From positions 1 to 64,000 of the forward strand of contig DEKJ01000007.1 in NCBI GenBank assembly GCA_002353825.1: a DNA stretch of 64,000 bases, written 5' to 3'. Shown here in pieces: positions 34,483 through 41,710 of this stretch (position 1 is the stretch's first letter; every line of letters begins with the position of its first letter). The translations under genes and the position numbers were made by a program. The notes under the pieces are model-generated. The model worked only from the letters and a program-made list of their open reading frames with translations, searched no databases and was not told the origin of the DNA. This DNA is from Prevotella sp. UBA2725 (GTDB lineage: Bacteria > Bacteroidota > Bacteroidia > Bacteroidales > Bacteroidaceae).

Positions 34483-35478
34483 TCAATATTCCTCTTGGTG
34501 CATATCTCTCCCTCCCCTGGATGGGGGAGGGGTAGGGGTGGGGCCTCCTCTGTATTCGCTCGGTGATTTCCCCACGATGTTCTTGAAGAACTTGGACAGG
34601 TGGGCTTGAGACGAGAATCCAAGATTCAAGGCAATCTCTTGAATGGTCCGGTCTGTTTTTGTCAATTGTCGCTCGATGTCTTTGACGATAGCATCATCGA
34701 TAATGCTTTTGGGACTGCGGCCGGCGATGCGACGGCAGACCTGACCGAGATAGGCACTGCTCACATTGAGCTTGTCAGCATACGAGGCGACATCACTCTT
34801 AGTCGCGAAATCTTGACGGACGAGAGAGATAAAGTCGTTGTAGAGTTGTGTACTTCGTCCCTGCAACACGGTGGCCCCAGACAGTTGCCGCTTGCAGAAG
34901 TCGTTTGCCTTGCTTACAGCTTCTTGCATCTTCAGTCCTTCACAGAGGAAGACGGCGAGGGCCGAAGAGAAACCATTGCTCAGACCATGACGGTTGTCAT
35001 CGTCGATAAAGCAAACATTGCCTAAGACCATGTCGCCCAAGAGGTCGGTCGCCTCCTGATGGCGGACGATGATGACTGAGCAGAGCGGAAATAATTTCTT
35101 GCGGATGAGGTTGAGGGCTTCATCACCCATGAGTCGCTCCCCACGACTGGAGAAAAGCACGGGGTCGTAGATGACAAAGTCGGGACGGTAACGGCGTAAG
35201 GCTCTTACGACCGTCTCAATGACTTCCACGCGTCTCATCATGCCGATCTTCACGGCCCGAGGCTGCATATCGTTGACAAGTGCATCGATCTGACCACCGA
35301 CAACGCTTGCCGGCAGGTCGTGGAACTCCTGAATGCCAAGGGTGTTCTGAAGTGTGATGGTCGTGATGGCGGAGACAGCGGTATACCCTAATTCTGCGAT
35401 GTATCTGATATCAGCTTGGATACCTGATTCACCCGTAGGGTCACTACCTGTTATCGTCAATATGGTCTTGTCCTGCAT
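34483..35478 (-). CDS. Degenerate ThiD/PdxK-like kinase fused to an AraC DNA-binding domain; candidate B6 regulator
   Basis: A 331-residue fusion. Residues 1-205 resemble HMP/pyridoxine kinases: GSDPTGESGIQAD at 11-23, ITTITLQNTLGIQ around 38-50 and YDPVLFSSRGERLM at 104-117. After EATDLLG about 60 residues usual for ThiD (ATP-side strands) are missing, and the catalytic HGTGC motif reads HGLSN (164-168), losing both the anion-hole Gly and the catalytic Cys/Asp. Residues 220-310 are an AraC double HTH ending FKNIVGKSPSEYR. Kinase activity is unlikely, so it is probably a ligand sensor. It heads the pdxS-pdxT operon. The last 20 residues (GGPTPTPPPSRGG...) are encoded by a palindromic repeat. 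Confidence 0.85.
   Translation of the reverse strand: MQDKTILTITGSDPTGESGIQADIRYIAELGYTAVSAITTITLQNTLGIQEFHDLPASVVGGQIDALVNDMQPRAVKIGMMRRVEVIETVVRALRRYRPDFVIYDPVLFSSRGERLMGDEALNLIRKKLFPLCSVIIVRHQEATDLLGDMVLGNVCFIDDDNRHGLSNGFSSALAVFLCEGLKMQEAVSKANDFCKRQLSGATVLQGRSTQLYNDFISLVRQDFATKSDVASYADKLNVSSAYLGQVCRRIAGRSPKSIIDDAIVKDIERQLTKTDRTIQEIALNLGFSSQAHLSKFFKNIVGKSPSEYRGGPTPTPPPSRGGRDMHQEEY
34508..34546. repeat. REP-like palindrome, family 2, copy A
   Basis: Arms CCCTCCCC / GGGGAGGG around TGGATG, followed by GGTAGGGGTGGGGCC. It lies inside the 3' end of the kinase-AraC gene and encodes its Pro/Gly-rich tail. A related copy in the opposite orientation is at 38161-38195. Confidence 0.75.
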
Positions 35479-35499
35479 CTATTTGTCTTATTTCTGTGT

Positions 35500-35508
35500 G
35501 CAAAGGAA
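35500..35508 (-). promoter_or_regulatory. Possible -7 element of the B6 operon
   Basis: On the minus strand this reads TTCCTTTGC, one mismatch from TAnnTTTGC, about 22 bp upstream of the fusion gene ATG. Weak call. Confidence 0.35.
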
Positions 35509-35582
35509 AGGAAAAATGTTTGGAAGACAATCAATAAATTCGTTTTTTGATAACCTTTGCTTCAATTTGTATAACAAAATAA

Positions 35583-35613
35583 GGGCGGCCATAAGGGCCG
35601 CCCCTGCAATGTA
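35583..35613. repeat. REP-like palindrome, family 1, copy B
   Basis: Perfect 8-bp arms GGGCGGCC / GGCCGCCC around ATAAG, followed by CTGCAATGTA, matching the element at 194-233. It lies 10 bp beyond the gltA stop and could also end that operon's transcript. Confidence 0.75.
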
Positions 35614-35623
35614 CATATGTCTG

Positions 35624-36967
35624 TTATCGTTCGTCCAGCGGCACGTACTTCTTTTGCTCCTGGATGTTCTTGTAGGCAGGTCGAATGATACGACGGCCTT
35701 CGAAGTTCAGCTCCTCGATGCGGTGAGCCGTCCAACCTACGATACGGGCCATGGCGAAAATCGGTGTGTAAATTTCCTGTGGCAAGCCGAGCATCTCATA
35801 GATGAAGCCACTGTAGAAGTCAAGATTTGCGCAGATAGGTTTGTCTGATTTGCGGAAAGCCGTGACACACTTCACGCCTTCTTGCTCAATGAGCTTGAGG
35901 AACTCATATTCGTCGATTCGTCCCTTCTCCTTGGCGAGCTCACCGGCAAGGCGCTTCAGTTCTACGGCACGCGGGTCACTCATCGTGTAGACAGCATGAC
36001 CGATACCATAGATGAGTCCGGACTTGTCGTATGCCTCTTTACGCAGCATACGGTTGAGATATGTATCGATCTCGTCAATGCTCTTCCAATCGGAGATATT
36101 TTCCTTCAGATGGTGGAACATATTGATGCACTTGATGTTGGCACCTCCGTGCAAAGGACCCTTCAGTGAACCGATGCCGGCAGCAATGCTTGAATAGGTA
36201 TCGGTACGGGTAGAACTTGTCACACGCACGGTGAACGTTGAGTTGTTACCACCACCGTGCTCTGCCTGAATGATGAGCAGCAAGTCGAGCATGCGCGCAT
36301 CGAGGTCGGTATAGTTGTGTTTGAGCATATAGAGGAAGTTCTCGGCAATGCCAAGGTTCTCCTTTGGATGGCTGATGTGCAGGCTGCTGCCCTGTACCGA
36401 GTGGCGATAGATGTTGTAAGCATAAGCTACAATGGTCGGGAACTTAGCGATAAGCTCTATCGACTGACGCATGAGATTGTCGCGACTGATGTCATCGGGA
36501 TTGGGATCGAGAGTGTACATCTCCAAGACGCAACGCGCGAGGATGTTCATGATGTTAGAGCCTTCAATATCAATGATATGCACGATAGTACGGTGATCAA
36601 GCGCCATGTTGTCGTTGAGCAGTTCCTTGAAGGCAGCTAACTCTTCTTTGTCTGGGAGCTTGCCCGAGAGAAGAAGATAGGCGATCTCTTCAAATCCAAA
36701 GCGCTTCTCCTTCAACAATGGTGATACAAGGTCATCAAGCTCATAGCCACGGTAGTAGAGGCGGCCGGGGCATGGTTTCAGGGTGCCGTCCTCTGCCCGG
36801 TCGTAACCGATGACGTTACCGATATTCGTCAGTCCGACAAGTACACCTGATCCGTCCTCATTACGGAGGCCACGCTTCACGCCGTACTTGGCGAAGGCCT
36901 CGCGCGGTATCTTGCAGGCCTCCTTTACTTCATCACTGAGCTTATATACTAAATATTCCTTTTTCAT
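35624..36967 (-). CDS. gltA: Citrate synthase
   Basis: A 447-residue citrate synthase condensing oxaloacetate and acetyl-CoA. The motif GPLHGGAN and the later GIGHAVYTMSDPRA carry the active-site histidines, and the family Asp lies in the C-terminal FYSGFIYEMLGLP region. The N-terminus has an extra segment with a domain resembling long-type citrate synthases of Bacteroidetes. Its ATG overlaps the icd stop by 3 bp (ATGA), so it is translationally coupled to icd. Last of the acn-icd-gltA group. Confidence 0.95.
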   Translation of the reverse strand: MKKEYLVYKLSDEVKEACKIPREAFAKYGVKRGLRNEDGSGVLVGLTNIGNVIGYDRAEDGTLKPCPGRLYYRGYELDDLVSPLLKEKRFGFEEIAYLLLSGKLPDKEELAAFKELLNDNMALDHRTIVHIIDIEGSNIMNILARCVLEMYTLDPNPDDISRDNLMRQSIELIAKFPTIVAYAYNIYRHSVQGSSLHISHPKENLGIAENFLYMLKHNYTDLDARMLDLLLIIQAEHGGGNNSTFTVRVTSSTRTDTYSSIAAGIGSLKGPLHGGANIKCINMFHHLKENISDWKSIDEIDTYLNRMLRKEAYDKSGLIYGIGHAVYTMSDPRAVELKRLAGELAKEKGRIDEYEFLKLIEQEGVKCVTAFRKSDKPICANLDFYSGFIYEMLGLPQEIYTPIFAMARIVGWTAHRIEELNFEGRRIIRPAYKNIQEQKKYVPLDER

Positions 36968-38142
36968 AGTTTCCCGATTAATTGATTACCAAACTCCTTT
37001 GTACCGAGGCTCTTTCCGTTAGGCATGAAGCGTGCGAGGTCGGCGGTTGCAATGCCCTGCTGAAACAGGCTCTCAAGCGCATTCTCTATCAGTTGCCCAG
37101 CCTCGTGCCAGCCCATGTAGTCGAGCATCATCACAGCTGAGAGGATGATACTGGAAGGATTGACGATGTCTTTCCCGGCGATGTCAGGAGCAATGCCGTG
37201 TGTCGCCTCGAAGATAGCGTGTCCCGTTTGGTAATTGATGTTACCGCCTGGAGCAATGCCGATGCCGCCAACCTGAGCAGCAAGCATGTCAGAGACATAA
37301 TCGCCATTGAGGTTCATTGTGGCAATGACACTGTAAGCCTTTGGCTTGAGCAGTGCGTTCTGCAAGAAAGCATCGCAGATACAGTCGTTTATAACGAGCC
37401 GTCCGCTCTCGAGTTCTTTCTTGTATTCGAGCTCAGCGAGTTCATAGCCCCATTTCTTGAAGCCTCCTTCGGTGAACTTCATGATGTTACCTTTGTGAAC
37501 AAGCGTCACGGTCTTGCGATCGTGGGCTAAGGCATAGTCGATAGCAGCACGGATGAGGCGCTCACTGCCTTCACGGCTTACAGGCTTGACACCGAAGCCG
37601 GATGTCTCGGGGAAGCGAACCTTATTGACGCCCATCTCGTTGTGAATGAAATCGTAGAACTTTTTTGCTTCCGGTGTGCCGGCTTCCCATTCGATACCCG
37701 CATAGATGTCCTCCGTATTCTCGCGGAAGATACACATGTCGACATATTCGGGATGCTTCACAGGACTCTCGATGCCTTTGAAGTATCTCACGGGACGCTG
37801 GCAGACGTAGAGGTCGAGACCTTGGCGAAGAGCTACGTTGAGACTTCTGATGCCACCACCGACGGGGGTCATCAATGGGCCTTTGATGCCAACGAGATAT
37901 TCGCGGAAAGCATCCATAGTCTCCTTAGGGAGCCACTCTCCCGTTTTTTCATGAGCCTTGCCGCCGGCAAGGACCTCTTTCCATTCTATCTTGCGCTTAC
38001 CGTCATATGCCTTCTCAACAGCTGCATCTACGACAGCCTGCATCACGGGTGTAATTTCTGCGCCAACACCATCTCCTTCAATGAAAGGAATTGTAGGGTT
38101 ATCGGGAACATTCAGTTTCCCATTGTTCTTTGTTATCTTCAT
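36964..38142 (-). CDS. icd: Isocitrate dehydrogenase (NADP-type)
   Basis: A 392-residue isocitrate/isopropylmalate dehydrogenase-family enzyme. The N-terminal IPFIEGDGVGAEIT, the substrate-binding NVALRQGLDLYVCQRPVRY, FRENTEDIYAGIEW and the metal-site GDYVSD segment are all present. It converts isocitrate to 2-oxoglutarate; NADP use is likely from the family, not shown. It overlaps gltA by 3 bp. About 110 bp with a palindromic repeat separate it from acn upstream. Confidence 0.94.
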   Translation of the reverse strand: MKITKNNGKLNVPDNPTIPFIEGDGVGAEITPVMQAVVDAAVEKAYDGKRKIEWKEVLAGGKAHEKTGEWLPKETMDAFREYLVGIKGPLMTPVGGGIRSLNVALRQGLDLYVCQRPVRYFKGIESPVKHPEYVDMCIFRENTEDIYAGIEWEAGTPEAKKFYDFIHNEMGVNKVRFPETSGFGVKPVSREGSERLIRAAIDYALAHDRKTVTLVHKGNIMKFTEGGFKKWGYELAELEYKKELESGRLVINDCICDAFLQNALLKPKAYSVIATMNLNGDYVSDMLAAQVGGIGIAPGGNINYQTGHAIFEATHGIAPDIAGKDIVNPSSIILSAVMMLDYMGWHEAGQLIENALESLFQQGIATADLARFMPNGKSLGTKEFGNQLIGKL

Positions 38143-38160
38143 AATCTTCTCTATATTTAG

Positions 38161-38195
38161 GCCTCTCCCCGGCCCTCCCCCGTAGGGAGGGTGGT
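38161..38195. repeat. REP-like palindrome, family 2, copy B
   Basis: Arms CCCTCCC / GGGAGGG around CCGTA, preceded by GGCCTCTCCCCGG. Read on the minus strand it matches the 34508-34546 element. It lies between acn and icd, so the operon transcript would carry it. Confidence 0.75.
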
Positions 38196-38252
38196 CAGCC
38201 TGAAATTGTGTTAAAACAAACCATTAACATCTATCACCTAACACCTATCGCC

Positions 38253-40547
38253 TCATTTCTGCGAAGCGTAGTTCAGTGCACTTCCTGCCTTGAACCATGC
38301 TATCTGCAGGTCGTTATAGGTATGGCGAGCCTGGAATTGCTCCTCGCTGCCATCCTTGTGCTTCAGCGTTATTGTGAAGAGACTACCCGGAGCGAACTGA
38401 GCAAAGCCGGTCACCGAGATCCGGTCGTCCTCCTGCACCTTCTCATAGTCGTCCTTGTTGACGAATGTGAGGGCAAGCATGCCTTGCTTCTTCAAGTTTG
38501 TCTCATGGATACGTGCGAAACTCTTGGCAAGGACGACGCGCACATTGAGGAAGCGCGGCTCCATAGCAGCATGTTCACGAGAACTGCCTTCACCGTAGTT
38601 GTCTTCTGCTACGATGATGCTTGGTATACCATGTGCTTTATAGTCCTTGGCGGCAGATGATACCTCTTTATATTGTCCGTCAAGCTGGTCTTTCACATGA
38701 TTGCTCTCGCCATTGAAGGCATTGACAGCGCCCATGAGCAAGTTGTCGGAGATATTCTGTAGATGACCGCGGAAGCGGAGCCATGGACCTGCCATGGAGA
38801 TGTGGTCCGTCGTACATTTGCCCTGCGTCTTGATGAGCAGTGGCATGTCAATGAGGTCTTTGCCATCCCATGCGGAGAACGGGGCAAGTTTCTGCAAGCG
38901 CTCGGAGTCAGGACGAATCACAACCTCAATATTGTCAGCTTCATGAGGCGGTACGAAGAGACCTTCTTTCTCCAATTGCTCGATATTGCTTACAGTCTGT
39001 CCATCGTTCACATCAAATCCTTTCGGCGGGAACGCGTTGCCTGAAGGCTCATCGAGCATCACCTCGTTGCCGTCTTTATCTGTCAGTTTGTCTACAGCAG
39101 GATTGAAGTCGAGTTTACCTGCGATAGCTAAGGCCACGACCATCTCCGGCGAACCAATAAATGCATAGGTATTGGGGTTGCCATCAGCACGTCTGCGGAA
39201 GTTGCGGTTGAAGGATGTTACGATAGAGTTCTTTCGCGTGTTGTCGTCGGTGTGCCGCTTCCATTGCCCAATGCAAGGTCCGCAGGCGTTGGTCATGATG
39301 ATACCGCCAATCTTTCGTAGGTCTTCAAGGATACCATCGCGCTCAGCTGTATAGCGGATCATCTCCGAACCAGGATTGATGATGAGCTCAGCCTTAACGG
39401 GGATATGCTTGGCTGTTGCCTGACGTGCCACAGAAGCGGCACGCGCAAGATCTTGATAGGACGAGTTGGTACAAGAGCCCACTAGTGCAACTTCAACCTT
39501 CAAAGGATAACCTTTCTCGGGAGCCTTAGTGCGCATCTCAGAGATCGGTGTAGCGGCATCCGGTGTGAAGGGGCCGTTAAGATGAGGCTCAAGCGTCGAG
39601 AGGTCTATCGTGATAAGCTGATCAAAATATTTCTCGGGAGAAGCATACACCTCGTCGTCTGCCATAAGATCAGCTGTGTTGGCAAGTGCCATCTCTGCTA
39701 CATCGTTGCGGCCTGTCTGACGCAGGTATTCTGCTGAGTGGTCATCGAAGGGGAAGATGGAGCAGGTGGCACCGAGCTCTGCGCCCATGTTACAGATGGT
39801 GGCACGGCCCGTAGCAGACAGGCTGCCCACGCCTTCGCCGAAATATTCGAGGATAGCGTTGGTACCGCCTTTCACGGTAAGCTGACCGAGAATCTCAAGA
39901 ATGACGTCTTTCGGTGAAGCCCAACCTGAGAGATGTCCTTTTAGATGTACGCCGATGAGGCGTGGAAGTTTCAACTCCCATGCCTGTCCTGTGAGCACAT
40001 CGACAGCATCGGCACCCCCGACACCTACAGCGACCATGCCAAGACCGCCTGCATTAGGCGTGTGTGAGTCGGTACCTACCATCATACCGCCTGGAAAGGC
40101 ATAGTTCTCAAGCACTACCTGGTGGATGATGCCTGCGCCGGGCGCCCAGAAGCCGATACCATATTTTGCGGAGGCTGACTTCAAAAAGTCGTACACCTCT
40201 TTATTAGTAGCCTTGGCTGCCGGAAGGTCTTTCTCCACTCCGACATCGGCACGGATTAGGTGGTCGCAGTGTACGGTAGCAGGTACAGCAACATGGCTCT
40301 TGCCGGCATTCATAAACTGCAGAAGCGCCATTTGTGCAGTCGCATCCTGCATCGCAACTCTGTCGGGTCGAAAGTCGATATACGATTCTCCACGATGCAA
40401 TGGCTCTGTAGGAAAGTCATTATAAAGATGTGAGAAGAGTACTTTCTCTGCATAGGTCAATGGACGGTTCAATTGTGCCTTTGCTGCTTTCACTCGGGAC
40501 GAGTAGGTAGCGTAGAAACGCTGGAGCATGTTCAAATCAAGAGTCAT
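38253..40547 (-). CDS. acn: Aconitate hydratase
   Basis: A 764-residue aconitase, close in length to the mitochondrial-type enzyme rather than the longer AcnA. The Fe-S cysteines are in VGSCTNSSY and NACGPCIGQW, and the C-terminal swivel domain carries YGEGSSREHAAMEPR. It isomerises citrate to isocitrate. It leads the acn-icd-gltA gene group, which gives the oxidative branch from citrate to 2-oxoglutarate, used in many anaerobes for glutamate synthesis. Confidence 0.96.
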   Translation of the reverse strand: MTLDLNMLQRFYATYSSRVKAAKAQLNRPLTYAEKVLFSHLYNDFPTEPLHRGESYIDFRPDRVAMQDATAQMALLQFMNAGKSHVAVPATVHCDHLIRADVGVEKDLPAAKATNKEVYDFLKSASAKYGIGFWAPGAGIIHQVVLENYAFPGGMMVGTDSHTPNAGGLGMVAVGVGGADAVDVLTGQAWELKLPRLIGVHLKGHLSGWASPKDVILEILGQLTVKGGTNAILEYFGEGVGSLSATGRATICNMGAELGATCSIFPFDDHSAEYLRQTGRNDVAEMALANTADLMADDEVYASPEKYFDQLITIDLSTLEPHLNGPFTPDAATPISEMRTKAPEKGYPLKVEVALVGSCTNSSYQDLARAASVARQATAKHIPVKAELIINPGSEMIRYTAERDGILEDLRKIGGIIMTNACGPCIGQWKRHTDDNTRKNSIVTSFNRNFRRRADGNPNTYAFIGSPEMVVALAIAGKLDFNPAVDKLTDKDGNEVMLDEPSGNAFPPKGFDVNDGQTVSNIEQLEKEGLFVPPHEADNIEVVIRPDSERLQKLAPFSAWDGKDLIDMPLLIKTQGKCTTDHISMAGPWLRFRGHLQNISDNLLMGAVNAFNGESNHVKDQLDGQYKEVSSAAKDYKAHGIPSIIVAEDNYGEGSSREHAAMEPRFLNVRVVLAKSFARIHETNLKKQGMLALTFVNKDDYEKVQEDDRISVTGFAQFAPGSLFTITLKHKDGSEEQFQARHTYNDLQIAWFKAGSALNYASQK

Positions 40548-40573
40548 AAATTCTTCGTTAAAGTATTACGATT

Positions 40574-40582
40574 GCAAATTTA
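40574..40582 (-). promoter_or_regulatory. -7 promoter element of acn
   Basis: On the minus strand this reads TAAATTTGC, a full -7 match 27 bp upstream of the acn ATG. The A/T-rich region 40583-40800 between the divergent genes shows no other clear structure. Confidence 0.6.
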
Positions 40583-40807
40583 AGTATTTATTTTCAATTT
40601 ACCATGTTTTTAAGTGAATATTGTTACGGATTGATGCAAAAAACTTGCAAAATAGAGAGATTATGTAATTTTTATGCATTACTCTTTAAAAAAGAGTTCT
40701 TACATACTTTTATTTAGAGATTGTGATGATCAAGCAACGAAGGAAATTGTATTGTTATTAAAGGTTAAATATTAGTTAATGTGTTTTGAACTTCACGGGA
40801 TAATCCT

Positions 40808-40816
40808 TAATTTTGC
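40808..40816 (+). promoter_or_regulatory. -7 promoter element of the polysaccharide export operon
   Basis: TAATTTTGC is a full -7 match 24 bp before the export gene ATG. Confidence 0.65.
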
Positions 40817-40840
40817 GAGAAATATTAGTTTATCATACGT

Positions 40841-41650
40841 ATGTTCAAACGCTCCTTATTCTATTTAGGACTTTCTTTATGTCTAGCGTTACTCGCTGTA
40901 GGTTGCGGAAGCATTAAAGATGTTTCTTATTTTCAGGACGTCAAGTCGGTAGACTCAGTTCGTACAGTAAAGCCTTACGTCATCGCTTTTCAACCTGGTG
41001 ACAAGTTTTCTATTATTGTAAGCAGTAAGGATCCAAAACTTGCTGCATTGTTCAACCTTCCGGTGGTCACTTATCAGGCCGGTGCAACAATTACGGGCAT
41101 GAGCTCCTCTTATAATCAGGTGTCTCTTTATACGGTGGATACGAAAGGAGATATCGATTTCCCGGTCCTTGGCAAGATACATGCCGGAGGACAAACAAGA
41201 GAGGAGTTGGCTGCGTTTATCAAAGGGCAGCTTATAGGCCGTGACCTCGTGAAAGATCCTGTCGTTACAATTGATTATGGTTCAATGTACTTCTCCGTAA
41301 TAGGTGAAGTTAGTCGCCCCGGACAATATACCATTGACCACGACCAAATCACATTGTTGGATGCAATAAGTAAGGCAGGAGACCTTACTATTTATGGTCT
41401 TCGTGATAGTGTGATGGTAATGAGAAACTTCAATGGCAAGCAGATAAGTTATACCACAGATCTCACGAACTGGAAGAAACTCACTTCTTCCCCTGCTTAT
41501 TATATCCATCAGAATGATGTGGTCTACATCAAACCTAATGCAACTCGTAAGCGTCAGAGAACGGTCAATGGTAATACAGTGACATCTACCTCTTTCTGGG
41601 TGTCTATAGCTTCGCTCTTGACTTCTATCTCTGTCTTGCTGTTTAAGTAG
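40841..41650 (+). CDS. Polysaccharide export (Wza-like) outer-membrane lipoprotein
   Basis: A 269-residue predicted lipoprotein (lipobox LAVGC, about residue 22). It has a poly_export domain (YVIAFQPGDKFSIIVSS ... GDIDFPVLGKIHAGGQTREE) and a SLBB-type domain (FSVIGEVSRPGQYTID). A hydrophobic C-terminal segment is probably an outer-membrane-spanning helix or anchor. It forms the export channel for capsule or exopolysaccharide. The tyrosine autokinase follows 60 bp later. Confidence 0.93.
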   Translation: MFKRSLFYLGLSLCLALLAVGCGSIKDVSYFQDVKSVDSVRTVKPYVIAFQPGDKFSIIVSSKDPKLAALFNLPVVTYQAGATITGMSSSYNQVSLYTVDTKGDIDFPVLGKIHAGGQTREELAAFIKGQLIGRDLVKDPVVTIDYGSMYFSVIGEVSRPGQYTIDHDQITLLDAISKAGDLTIYGLRDSVMVMRNFNGKQISYTTDLTNWKKLTSSPAYYIHQNDVVYIKPNATRKRQRTVNGNTVTSTSFWVSIASLLTSISVLLFK

Positions 41651-41710
41651 GATGAAGTAGATACATTATTTATTAGTTGATTTGATTCTGTTATAACAAC
41701 GAAAAGAACA

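Noticed and set aside
38143..38252. Extra small gene between acn and icd
   Set aside because: The gap holds a palindromic repeat and no credible ORF with a start signal.
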